NCBI RefSeq assembly: GCF_026130605.1 | Contig: NZ_JANFAU010000015.1 | Coordinates: forward strand, 33,199 to 97,198 | Reading direction: 5' to 3' | Length of the DNA: 64,000 bases | Origin: Sphingomonas lycopersici | GTDB lineage: Bacteria > Pseudomonadota > Alphaproteobacteria > Sphingomonadales > Sphingomonadaceae | Shown here: piece after piece, positions 34,988 to 42,912 of the stretch | How the letters are laid out: the number at the start of each line of letters is the position of its first letter | Position numbering within the stretch: the stretch's first letter is position 1 | Position numbers and translations under genes: made by a program | Notes under the pieces: generated by a model | Database searches by the model: none | What the model saw: the letters and a program-made list of their open reading frames with translations, nothing else | Told to the model about the DNA's origin: nothing

Positions 34988-35901
34988 CAAATCACCTGAT
35001 TGAGCAAGGGGTCGCCCGCCGCGAGCCGGCGAACATTCTCGGCGGCGGCAGCGAGGCTGCGCGCCAGCGTCTCGGGGGTCTGCCACGCGACATGCGGGCT
35101 GACCACGACATTGGGCAAAGCGAGCAACGGATCGGCGCGATCGACCGGCTCGGTCGCGAAGACGTCGAGCCCGGCGCCGCGCAGATGCCCGCTCCGCAGC
35201 GCTTCGGCGAGCCGCGCCTCGTCGACCAGCCCGCCGCGCGCGACGTTGATCAGCACCGCGCCGCGCTTCATCGCCAGCGGGTCGACCAGATTGGCGGTCT
35301 CGTCGGTCAGTGGGACATGCAGCGACACGACATCCGATATTGCGAGCAATTGGTCGAGTGGGAGCTGCCGCCACGGCTTGTCGGCGTGGTGGGTGCGCGC
35401 GGTGAACACCACCTCGGCGCCCAGCGCTTCCAGCGCGCGCGCCAGCCGCGCCGCGCTATTGCCCATCCCGACCAGCCCGATCGTCCGCCCCGCGACCTCG
35501 CCCATCGTGTCGAGCACCGCGGACGGCACCGCCCATTGCCCGGCACGGGTCGCGGCGTCGAGCGCGACGGTATGGCGCAGCACCGCGAGCAGCAGGGTCA
35601 ACGCGCATTCGGCCACCGCCTGCGCATTGACCCCAGGCATGTTGCACACCGCGACCCCCTGCGCCCTGGCGGCATCGAGCGCGATCGTATTCACCCCGAC
35701 GCCAAGCTTCTGGATCAGCCGCAACCCTGGCGCCCCGGCGATCGCCGCCGCGCTGACGGGGGCAAGGACGTGGAGCAGCACCTCGGTATCGGCGGGCGGC
35801 GGATTGCCCGGCGCGAACGCCTGCACCGCGCCCGCACCGAACGCGGCGTCGATCTGCGCCTGGAAGCCGGCGCTGGGGATCGTGTCGATCGCGAGCTTCA
35901 T
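34987..35901 (-). CDS. D-2-hydroxyacid dehydrogenase
   Basis: NAD(P)-dependent reductase of 2-oxo acids to D-2-hydroxy acids, 304 residues. NAD motif GLVGMGNSAARLARAL, the substrate Arg in NVARGGLVDEARL, the Glu of the acid pair in DVFATEP and the catalytic His in VVSPHVAWQT. Typical for hydroxypyruvate or glyoxylate reductases, though specificity cannot be read directly. Start overlaps the enolase stop by one base. Adjacent kinase and enolase genes suggest that the hydroxy acid it makes or uses is then phosphorylated and dehydrated. Confidence 0.88.
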   Translation of the reverse strand: MKLAIDTIPSAGFQAQIDAAFGAGAVQAFAPGNPPPADTEVLLHVLAPVSAAAIAGAPGLRLIQKLGVGVNTIALDAARAQGVAVCNMPGVNAQAVAECALTLLLAVLRHTVALDAATRAGQWAVPSAVLDTMGEVAGRTIGLVGMGNSAARLARALEALGAEVVFTARTHHADKPWRQLPLDQLLAISDVVSLHVPLTDETANLVDPLAMKRGAVLINVARGGLVDEARLAEALRSGHLRGAGLDVFATEPVDRADPLLALPNVVVSPHVAWQTPETLARSLAAAAENVRRLAAGDPLLNQVI

Positions 35902-37202
35902 CAGCCGAGCCGCGCGGCGACCGGGGCGGCGAAGGCCGAAGCGCCGGCGAAGTCGGCGTCATTGCCCATCTCCTCCTCGATCCGCAGCATTTCGTTCCAC
36001 TTCGCCATCCGCTCGGAGCGGGTGAACGAACCGACCTTGAGCTGCCCGGCGTCCCAGCCGGTCGAGAGATGTGCGATCGTCACATCCTCGGTCTCGCCCG
36101 AGCGTGCCGAAACGATCATCCCCCAGCCGTGCGCGCGCGCCGCCTCCAGCGCCTCATGCGCCTCGGTGACGGTGCCGACCTGATTGACCTTGATCAGCGC
36201 GGCGTTGCACGCCCCGGCCTCCGCCGCACTGGCGACGCGCGCGGCATTGGTGACGAGCACGTCGTCGCCGATTACCTGCACCGTATCGCCGATCGCGCGC
36301 ATCACCGTCGCCATCGTCGCGAAATCGTCCTGCGAGGCCGGGTCCTCGATCGACAGGATCGGATAGCGCCGCGTCCAGCCGATCACTTCCTCGGCCATCG
36401 CCGCGCCGTCCATCCGGCGATCGTCGAGCGCGAGACGGTAGCCCGTCGTATCGCTCAATTCGTTCGCCGCGATATCGAGCGAGATGAACACATCCTCGCC
36501 GGGGCGATGCCCGGCGGCTTCGATCGCCTTGGTCAGCGTGTCGAGCGCCTGTTCGTTGGACGAGAAATTGGGCCACCAGCCGCCCTCGTCGGCGACCCCG
36601 GAAAGCGGCCCCAGCGCCTCCATCAGCCGCCCGGCGGCGCGATAGACGTCGTCGGTGATTTCCAGCGCGCGACGGAAGCTCTCCGCGCGCGGCGCCATCA
36701 CCATGAAGTCCTGAATGTCGGTGCGGCGCCCGGCATGTGCGCCGCCGCCGAAGATCTGGATTTCGGGGAGCGGCACGCGCACCTTGCGCCCGCCCGCGAG
36801 ATAGCGCCACAGCGGCGCGCGCTCAGCAGCGGCGGCGGCGTGGAGCACCGCCATCGACACCGCGACCAAGGCATTGGCGCCGAGCCGGCCCTTGTTGGCG
36901 GTGCCGTCCAATTGCGTCAGCGTGCGGTCGATCGCCGCCTGGTCGCGCGCGTCCATCCCCGCGAGCGCGGGGGCGATTTCCGCGGCGACATTGGCGACCG
37001 CCTTGGCCACCCCCATGCCGCCGAATGCGGTGCCGCCGTCACGCAGGTCGACCGCCTCATGCGCGCCGCGCGAGGCGCCGGCCGGGGCGATCGCGCGGCC
37101 GACCGCGCCGCCTTCCAGCCGCACCTCGGCCTCGACGGTCGGGCGGCCGCGCGAATCCCACAATTGGCGGGCGAGGACGGTGGCGATACGGAAATTGGTC
37201 AT
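35901..37202 (-). CDS. Divergent enolase paralogue
   Basis: A 433-residue enolase-family protein. Retained relative to glycolytic enolase: conformational metal ligands (Asp in SLDIAANE, Glu in SIEDPA, Asp in GDDVLVTN), catalytic Lys in LIKVNQVG, Glu in ADEGGWWPN, His in GGAHAG and Lys in GQLKVGS. Changed: the second-metal loop Ser of PSGASTG is Ala (PAGASRG, residue 41), the catalytic-pair Glu of IQEFM is Asp (IQDFM), and the active-site His of SHRSGETED is Ala (SARSGETED). A normal fold with an altered substrate pocket suggests a substrate other than 2-phosphoglycerate. ATG 37202 overlaps the kinase stop (ATGA). Confidence 0.88.
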   Translation of the reverse strand: MTNFRIATVLARQLWDSRGRPTVEAEVRLEGGAVGRAIAPAGASRGAHEAVDLRDGGTAFGGMGVAKAVANVAAEIAPALAGMDARDQAAIDRTLTQLDGTANKGRLGANALVAVSMAVLHAAAAAERAPLWRYLAGGRKVRVPLPEIQIFGGGAHAGRRTDIQDFMVMAPRAESFRRALEITDDVYRAAGRLMEALGPLSGVADEGGWWPNFSSNEQALDTLTKAIEAAGHRPGEDVFISLDIAANELSDTTGYRLALDDRRMDGAAMAEEVIGWTRRYPILSIEDPASQDDFATMATVMRAIGDTVQVIGDDVLVTNAARVASAAEAGACNAALIKVNQVGTVTEAHEALEAARAHGWGMIVSARSGETEDVTIAHLSTGWDAGQLKVGSFTRSERMAKWNEMLRIEEEMGNDADFAGASAFAAPVAARLG

Positions 37203-38203
37203 CGATGCTCCATTGGCCATGCGGCGATGAGTTGGTCGATCGGCAGCGGCACGGCGGCGAGCAGCGCGAGCGCATTGGCGCGCACCGTCTCCTTGGCGTT
37301 GCCGTCGAGATAAGGGGCGGGGGATTTGCCTTCGACGCGCGCGAGCAGCAGCGCCGCGACAAGCGATCCGGCACGCGTAGCGAGATCGCCGACCGGTTCC
37401 CAGGTCACCCCGGCGAGATAGGCGGCGACGAAGGCCGACGCCGAATCCTTAAGTGCCGCGGCGTGACCGGCGAGCCAGATCGTCTTGAGCAGCAGATGCG
37501 TGGTGCAGAAGGCGAGATCGAACGCCGGATCGCCGTAAACCGCGCATTCGGCGTCGAGGATCACCCCGCCCGCCGGCCCGGCGAGGATATTCTTCGGGCT
37601 GACGTCGCCGTGGACCAACGCGACGCGGCGCCGTTGGAGATCATCGGCGATCGCGTCGAGCCGCGGCGCCAGTTCGGGCCGGTTGGCCGCGACATAACGC
37701 AGGAAGGGCGAGATGCGCAGCGCGTCGAACAGGTCCATGCTGTCGAACGCGGCGGCATCGGCGGCGCGGTCGGCGGTCGCAGCGTGGATGCGCGCGAGAG
37801 CGCGCCCCAGCCCGGCGGCGAAATCGCGATCGACGCGCCCGGCGATCAGCTCGTCGCGCCACACCGGATGCGCCTCGGGCGCGAGATAGGCGAGCGCGAA
37901 CATATGCTCCTCGGGCACGCTCGCCACCACCGCGGGCACCAGCCGCGGATCGATCCCGGCGACGCGCTGGAGCCAGCGCACCTCATTCTCGGCGCGCTCG
38001 ACCGGCGCGAGCCACTCGGCGGCGACGCGCAATTGCGGCAAGGCGCGCTTGACGACGACCGGCGCCTCGCCCTCGATCCGCGCCAGCCATACGTCGCACG
38101 ACACCCCGCCCGACAGCGGGGCGAGCGACACCGCACGCCCCGCCGGCGCGATGCCGGCGCGGCGCAGGGCGGCGATCGTGGCGGCGTCCCCCGTGTCGCT
38201 CAT
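37199..38203 (-). CDS. Aminoglycoside phosphotransferase (APH)-family small-molecule kinase
   Basis: A 334-residue kinase of the APH/choline kinase fold. A Gly-rich loop (LSGGVSCDVW), a Lys in VVVKRAL, the catalytic HGDVSPKN with Asp and Asn, and the metal-binding Asp in ILDAECAVYGD are all present, so it should be active. Not an antibiotic-resistance gene by context: it is coupled (ATGA) to the divergent enolase and follows the hydrolase gene by five bases. The likely substrate is a hydroxy acid or alcohol of the pathway; inference only. Confidence 0.87.
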   Translation of the reverse strand: MSDTGDAATIAALRRAGIAPAGRAVSLAPLSGGVSCDVWLARIEGEAPVVVKRALPQLRVAAEWLAPVERAENEVRWLQRVAGIDPRLVPAVVASVPEEHMFALAYLAPEAHPVWRDELIAGRVDRDFAAGLGRALARIHAATADRAADAAAFDSMDLFDALRISPFLRYVAANRPELAPRLDAIADDLQRRRVALVHGDVSPKNILAGPAGGVILDAECAVYGDPAFDLAFCTTHLLLKTIWLAGHAAALKDSASAFVAAYLAGVTWEPVGDLATRAGSLVAALLLARVEGKSPAPYLDGNAKETVRANALALLAAVPLPIDQLIAAWPMEHR

Positions 38204-38208
38204 CCCGC

Positions 38209-39336
38209 TCAGCTCTTGGCCGCGATCCACGCCGCCATCAGATCGGCGGCATTCTCGCGTTCCTCGATCGAATCCTCGAAGTAATGCGCGCCGGGGATCA
38301 GCTCGAGCTGCTTGTCGGACGAGCCGATATGATCGAAGATCTTGCGCGCGTCGCTCGGGAACACTCCGGTGTCAGCGGTGCCCTGCACCACCAACGCCGG
38401 GGTATCGAATTTGGCGAGGTGCGGTGCGCCCTGGCACGGCGAGGTTTCGAGGCTCCACATGTTGAGCCAGGTCTTGATCGAATTGACCCGCCCGATCGAG
38501 GGGGTGCGGTTGGCGATCGCCGGATCGCCGCGATAGCACCAGCGCGGCTTGCGGTCCGACGGATCGAGCGCCGGGTCCATGCAGCGCAAATCGCCCCATA
38601 CGCGGAACATCGGGAACAGCCGATCGGGCACCCCGGCGTCGTTGAGCCGCTTCAATTCGGCCTTGGCCCAATCGGTGATGCGCTGGTTGCGTGCGCGCTG
38701 CGCGGCGCGATAGCGGGTGACGAACTCGTCCGAATAAGGCGGGGCATTGTCCGCGCTGAACGGATCGAGCGAAGGATCGGTGGCGAGCGGATCATTCTCG
38801 TCGGTCACCGATGCATCCATCCAGTCGGTCAGCACTTCCGGCCGGCCCTGATGCGCGTTGAGCGAGATATAGAGATCGGCCTTGGTGAGGTTGCGATAAA
38901 GATCGCGCACCGCCTCGGGCAGTTCGCCGTCGAGCGTCGGCTTGATCGCTTCGGCCTGATAGGCGCCCATCAAGGATCCGCCGCCCGAATTGCCGAGGAT
39001 CACGATCCGCTCGACTCCCGCCTCTTCCTTGAGCCAGCGCATCCCGACCGAAATGTCGAGGATCGCGTGGTGGAGCAGGAACTGATCCTCGAACCCGCGA
39101 TAGCGCGTGTTCCAGCCAAGAAAGCCATAGCCGCGCCGCGCGAAATAAGGCGCGATATAATGTTCGGCGAAGTCGACGTTGTAATGGGTGGCGATAACCG
39201 CGGTCTTGGGCTTCTTTCCCGCCGGTGCCCAGTAAATCCCCTGGCACGGATGCCCGCCCGCCTGGATGCGCGGCGCCGTGGGGGAGGGTTTGCCGATGAA
39301 TTGTACGTCGAGCCCGTTGGTATCGCGCGGGTCCAT
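38209..39336 (-). CDS. Alpha/beta hydrolase
   Basis: A 375-residue hydrolase. Nucleophile elbow GNSGGGS, acid in VVQGTADTG and base in PGAHYFEDS, so the full Ser-Asp-His set is plausible. No signal peptide is visible. I chose ATG 39336, placed five bases after AGGAG; a GTG at 39342 lies too close to it. First gene of the six-gene operon, directly behind operator site 4. Possible roles are ester, lactone or C-C hydrolysis. Confidence 0.85.
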   Translation of the reverse strand: MDPRDTNGLDVQFIGKPSPTAPRIQAGGHPCQGIYWAPAGKKPKTAVIATHYNVDFAEHYIAPYFARRGYGFLGWNTRYRGFEDQFLLHHAILDISVGMRWLKEEAGVERIVILGNSGGGSLMGAYQAEAIKPTLDGELPEAVRDLYRNLTKADLYISLNAHQGRPEVLTDWMDASVTDENDPLATDPSLDPFSADNAPPYSDEFVTRYRAAQRARNQRITDWAKAELKRLNDAGVPDRLFPMFRVWGDLRCMDPALDPSDRKPRWCYRGDPAIANRTPSIGRVNSIKTWLNMWSLETSPCQGAPHLAKFDTPALVVQGTADTGVFPSDARKIFDHIGSSDKQLELIPGAHYFEDSIEERENAADLMAAWIAAKS

Positions 39337-39355
39337 GTCCACTCCTGTATTATTG

Positions 39356-39369
39356 CTTAGTAACCGAAG
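39356..39369. promoter_or_regulatory. Operator site 4 (CTTAG-N4-CGAAG)
   Basis: Palindrome 20 bases before the first gene of the six-gene operon, with a good -10 TATACT on the minus strand (39368-39373) overlapping its end. Confidence 0.7.
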
Positions 39370-39380
39370 TATATCGCCGT

Positions 39381-40301
39381 CTATCCGCGCGGTCCAGCCT
39401 CACCGTGCGCGGGCGGGAAGGGCGGGGCGCAGCGTACCTTGCCTGAAAGGTCGCGGCCGATCAGTCCGGTCAGCCAGGATGCGGTGTCGATCGCCAGCGT
39501 GCGATCGTAACCGGTGGCGATTCCCGAGCGATCGAGCAGATAGAGCACGTCCTCGGTCGCGACATTGCCCGAGGCGCCGGGCGCGAACGGGCAGCCGCCG
39601 AGCCCGCCGAGCGCGGCGTCGATGACGCGTGCGCCGGCGCCGATCGCCGCCCAGACATTGGCGATCGCGGTGTTGCGCGTGTCGTGGAAATGGGCCCGCA
39701 CCGGCAGCGGCGCGATCACCTCGGCGACAAGCGTCACCGCTTCCGTCACCTGCGCGGGCACCGCGACCCCGATCGTATCGGCCAGCGCCACCTCGCGCGG
39801 CTGCGCGTCCGCCGCGCGCTTCGCCATTTCCACCACGCGACCGATCGGCACTTCGCCCTCGAACGGGCAGCCGAAGGCGGTGGCGATCGTGATCTGCGCG
39901 GCGCGGCCGGCGGCCCGCGCCAGCGCCACCGTCTCGCACGCGACCGCAAGCGATTCGGCGGCGGTCTGCCCCTGATTGCGAATACCGAACGTGTCGCTGG
40001 CGACGCACACCGCGCCGAGCTCGTCGACGCCGCTCGCCAGCGCGCGCTCGGCGCCGCGGCGGTTGAGCACCAGCGCGATATAGGTCACGTCGTCGCGGCG
40101 CGGCAGCCCGGCGACCACCGCCTCGGCGTCGGCCATTTGCGGCACGCGCGCGGGATTGACGAAGCTCGTCACCTCCAGCCGCCGCGCGCCCGCACGGATC
40201 GCGCGGTCGATCAGTTCGAGCTTGGCCGCGGTCGAAACGACGCTGTTCTCATTTTGCAGCCCGTCGCGGGCGGCGACCTCGACGATTTCGACTGCAGGCA
40301 A
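39381..40301 (-). CDS. HMG-CoA lyase-like DRE-TIM metallolyase
   Basis: A 306-residue TIM-barrel enzyme. It has VAARDGLQNE with the catalytic Arg-Asp, the metal-binding HFHDTRN and the Cys loop GLGGCPFAPGASGNVATED (19 residues) needed for lyase activity. The family cleaves 3-hydroxy-3-methylacyl-CoA compounds, including HMG-CoA and citramalyl-type CoA esters. Start is TTG with GGGAG six bases upstream. Divergent from the MarR-leuD pair, with operator site 5 between them. Near the CoA-transferase and LeuCD genes it likely makes the final carbon-carbon cleavage of a CoA-activated branched hydroxy acid. Confidence 0.88.
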   Translation of the reverse strand: MPAVEIVEVAARDGLQNENSVVSTAAKLELIDRAIRAGARRLEVTSFVNPARVPQMADAEAVVAGLPRRDDVTYIALVLNRRGAERALASGVDELGAVCVASDTFGIRNQGQTAAESLAVACETVALARAAGRAAQITIATAFGCPFEGEVPIGRVVEMAKRAADAQPREVALADTIGVAVPAQVTEAVTLVAEVIAPLPVRAHFHDTRNTAIANVWAAIGAGARVIDAALGGLGGCPFAPGASGNVATEDVLYLLDRSGIATGYDRTLAIDTASWLTGLIGRDLSGKVRCAPPFPPAHGEAGPRG

Positions 40302-40321
40302 GACTTGCTCCCTTCAAAAAA

Positions 40322-40335
40322 CATAGTATCCTAAG
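40322..40335. promoter_or_regulatory. Operator site 5 (inverse of CTTAG-N4-CTATG)
   Basis: Palindrome in the 111-base divergent gap between the HMG-CoA-lyase-like gene and MarR-leuD; -10-like TTTACT (minus strand) overlaps its end on the lyase side. Confidence 0.68.
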
Positions 40336-40412
40336 TAAATCGTCGCCGCAACCCGCGCCATTGCCGTCGGTGCGGGTTGCGCGGGGCGATACAACACCGT
40401 CTAAACGCGTTC

Positions 40413-40835
40413 ATGCGGTCCATCGAGTTGATCATTCATCTGTTCCAACGATTCTGCTGGCTCGACGAAGGGCTTCAGGCGCGCGTCCACGAGCGCGGCT
40501 GGCCCGATATCAGCCGGCCGCAGTCGATGGTGATGATCAACATCGTCAGCGGGGTCACCCGCCCTTCGGATATCGCGCGCCGGCTGGGGGTGTCGCGTCA
40601 GGCGATCCACACCACGATCGCGCAGATGATCGACAAGGGCGTGGTGACGCTGGAGGACGATCCCGACGACGCGCGCCACAAAAGGCTCGCGCTGACCCCG
40701 TTCGGCGAGCGGATGCGCAACGACGCGCAGGCCGCGATGACCGAGCTGACCGGGGTGGTGGCCGCGCGGATCGGGCAGGAACGGTTCGATCAGTTGCTCG
40801 AAACCCTGGCGGCGGATTGGGGAAAGCCCGTATGA
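40413..40835 (+). CDS. MarR family transcriptional regulator
   Basis: A 140-residue winged-helix dimeric regulator. The recognition helix region is TRPSDIARRLGVSRQAIHTTI followed by the wing LEDDPDDARHKRLALTPFG (fragments shown), with flanking dimerisation helices. Its stop overlaps the leuD start (ATGA), so it is co-expressed with leuD from the promoter bearing operator site 5. It is one of two MarR candidates for reading the CTTAG-N4-CTAAG sites. Confidence 0.86.
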   Translation: MRSIELIIHLFQRFCWLDEGLQARVHERGWPDISRPQSMVMINIVSGVTRPSDIARRLGVSRQAIHTTIAQMIDKGVVTLEDDPDDARHKRLALTPFGERMRNDAQAAMTELTGVVAARIGQERFDQLLETLAADWGKPV

Positions 40836-41389
40836 CGCCTTGGACGATCGTCACCTCGCGCGCCGCCATATTGCCGGATGCCGATATCGATACCGACAAG
40901 ATCCTCCCCGCGCGGTTCATGAAGGGCCTCGACCGGCGCGGGCTGGGCGCGCGGCTGTTCGCCGACATGCGCGCGATCGATACGCGGTTCGCGATCGATC
41001 CCGCGGCGCGGATTCTGGTGGCGGGGCGCAATTTCGGGTCGGGCTCGTCGCGCGAACATGCGGTATGGGCGCTCGCCGATCACGGCATCCGCTGCGTCAT
41101 CGCGCCGAGCTTCGGCGGGATCTTCAGCGGCAATGCCGCGACCAACGGGTTGCTGCTGGTCGCGCTGGCGGGCGACGATTATGCCACGCTGCTCGATCGG
41201 CTGGAGCGGGCGCCGGACGGGTGCATCACCGTGAGCCTCGTCGATCGCACCGTCATCGCCGGGCCGCTCAACCTGACCTTCGCGATCGACCCCGATCTGC
41301 GGCAGGTGTTGCTCGACGGGCTCGACGATATCGACCGCACGCTGCGGCACGCTGGCGCGATCGATGCGTTCGAGGTCGAGCAAGCCTGA
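40832..41389 (+). CDS. leuD: 3-isopropylmalate dehydratase small subunit paralogue (LeuD-like)
   Basis: Swivel-domain subunit of an aconitase-family hydro-lyase, 185 residues. IDTDKILPARFMKG and the loop GRNFGSGSSREHAVWAL (substrate-binding Arg and Ser) are typical. The partner LeuC-like gene is on the other strand 120 bases away, convergent, with a repeat between. No leuA or leuB is nearby, so a role in leucine synthesis is not supported; hydration of another C5 or C6 dicarboxylate such as mesaconate or citraconate fits the context better. Confidence 0.88.
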   Translation: MTPWTIVTSRAAILPDADIDTDKILPARFMKGLDRRGLGARLFADMRAIDTRFAIDPAARILVAGRNFGSGSSREHAVWALADHGIRCVIAPSFGGIFSGNAATNGLLLVALAGDDYATLLDRLERAPDGCITVSLVDRTVIAGPLNLTFAIDPDLRQVLLDGLDDIDRTLRHAGAIDAFEVEQA

Positions 41390-41415
41390 TCCGGTTTTCG
41401 GGAAAGCCTATCCCC

Positions 41416-41496
41416 GTTCGCCCTGAGCCTGTCGACGGGCTGCCCTTCTTCATGGCAAGAAAAGTGCAGGGCTTCGACGAGCTCAGCCCGAACGGG
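41416..41496. repeat. Family B palindromic repeat, copy 5
   Basis: Arms GTTCGCCCTGAGCCTGTCGA and the inverse CGACGAGCTCAGCCCGAAC, between the convergent leuD-like and leuC-like stops. Confidence 0.85.
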
Positions 41497-41508
41497 GGTG
41501 GTGGGTCG

Positions 41509-42912
41509 TTAAATCTCCGCCGGATCGATAAGCCGCCCGGCGATCGCCGCCGCGGCGGCCATTGCCGGGCTCATCAGATGCGTCCGCCCGCCGGCGCCCT
41601 GGCGGTTCTCGAAATTGCGGTTGGAGGTCGCCGCGCACCGCTCGCCCGGCGCGAGGCGATCGGGGTTCATCCCGACGCACATCGAGCAGCCCGGCTCGCG
41701 CCAGTCGAACCCCGCCGCGCGAAAGATCTCCGCTAGTCCTTCCGCCTCGGCCTGCTGACGGACCAGTCCGGAACCGGGGACGATCATCGCCTTCACCCCG
41801 GCGGCGACATGTCGCCCGCGTGCGATCGCGGCGACCGCGCGCAGATCCTCGATCCGGCTGTTGGTGCAGCTGCCGATGAAGACGCGATCGATCGGCAGCC
41901 CGGCGATCGGCTGGCCCGGGGTCAGCCCCATATAAGCGAGCGCGCGTTCCTGCGCGGCGCGGTCGAGCGGGTCGGCGGCGGTGCGCGGATCGGGGATATG
42001 GTCGTCGATCGCGATGACCTGCGACGGGTTGGTGCCCCAGGTGACCATCGGGCGCAGCATGTCCGCCGCAACGGTCATCTCGCGATCGAAGCGCGCGTCG
42101 GGGGCGCTTGCGAGCGCGCGCCATTGGGCGACGTGGCGATCCCAGTCTGCGCCCCGCGGCGCGCCGGGGCGGCCCTTGAGATAGGCGAAGCTGGTCTCGT
42201 CGGGCGCGATCAGCGCGGCGCGCGCGCCCATTTCGACCGCGAGGTTGCACAGGGTCATCCGTCCTTCCATCGACAGCGCCGCGATCGCCGCGCCGGCGAA
42301 TTCGACGACATGCCCCAGTGCGCCGTCGACCCCGATCGCGGCGAGGATGCCGAGCGCGAGATCCTTGGCCGAAAGATGTGCCGGCAGCGCGCCGGTCACG
42401 GTAAGCCGCATCGACCGGGGTTTGCGCAGCCGCAACGTCTGCGTCGCGAGCACATGTTCGATCTGCGAGGTGCCGATGCCGAAGGCGAGCGCGCCGAACG
42501 CGCCGTGGGTCGAGGTGTGGCTGTCGCCGCAGACGATCGTCATCCCCGGCCAGGTACGCCCCTGTTCGGGGGCGACGACATGGACGATGCCGTTGCGTGG
42601 ATCGCCCATGTCGAACCGCTCGATTCCGTAGCGCTCGCTATTCTCGACCAGCCGGGCGAGCTGCGCGCGCGCCTCCGGATCGGCGACCGCGGCGATGCCG
42701 TCCGCCTGCGCGACGGTGGGGACATTATGGTCGAACAACGCCAGCGTCCGCCGCGGCTGCCGCACCCCGCGTCCGCGCGCCTCGAGCCCGGCAAAGGCCT
42801 GCGGCGAGGTGACTTCGTGGAGCAGATGGAGGTCGACGTAGAGCAGGGATTCGCCGCCGTCGTCGAGGATGCGGTGGCGATCCCAGATGCGATCGAACAA
42901 CGTGCCGGTCAC
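41509..42912 (-). CDS. leuC: 3-isopropylmalate dehydratase large subunit paralogue (LeuC-like)
   Basis: The 4Fe-4S subunit of a hydro-lyase, 467 residues, standard length. Cluster Cys in GSCTNSR and the pair in GCSMCVG; substrate-site segment CGDSHTSTHGAFG is present. GTG start overlaps the stop of the CaiB CoA-transferase gene (GTGA), so it is co-translated with the CoA-transferase rather than with leuD. As for the LeuD partner, the context argues for a dicarboxylate other than isopropylmalate. Confidence 0.9.
   Translation of the reverse strand: MTGTLFDRIWDRHRILDDGGESLLYVDLHLLHEVTSPQAFAGLEARGRGVRQPRRTLALFDHNVPTVAQADGIAAVADPEARAQLARLVENSERYGIERFDMGDPRNGIVHVVAPEQGRTWPGMTIVCGDSHTSTHGAFGALAFGIGTSQIEHVLATQTLRLRKPRSMRLTVTGALPAHLSAKDLALGILAAIGVDGALGHVVEFAGAAIAALSMEGRMTLCNLAVEMGARAALIAPDETSFAYLKGRPGAPRGADWDRHVAQWRALASAPDARFDREMTVAADMLRPMVTWGTNPSQVIAIDDHIPDPRTAADPLDRAAQERALAYMGLTPGQPIAGLPIDRVFIGSCTNSRIEDLRAVAAIARGRHVAAGVKAMIVPGSGLVRQQAEAEGLAEIFRAAGFDWREPGCSMCVGMNPDRLAPGERCAATSNRNFENRQGAGGRTHLMSPAMAAAAAIAGRLIDPAEI

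Noticed and set aside
37199..38203. Antibiotic resistance role for the APH-family kinase
   Set aside because: Family membership alone does not imply aminoglycoside phosphorylation, and it is embedded in a metabolic operon with coupled translation.
40832..42912. LeuCD as part of leucine biosynthesis
   Set aside because: No leuA or leuB nearby, subunits on opposite strands, and both are tied to CoA-pathway genes and regulon operators. It cannot be fully excluded without the rest of the genome.
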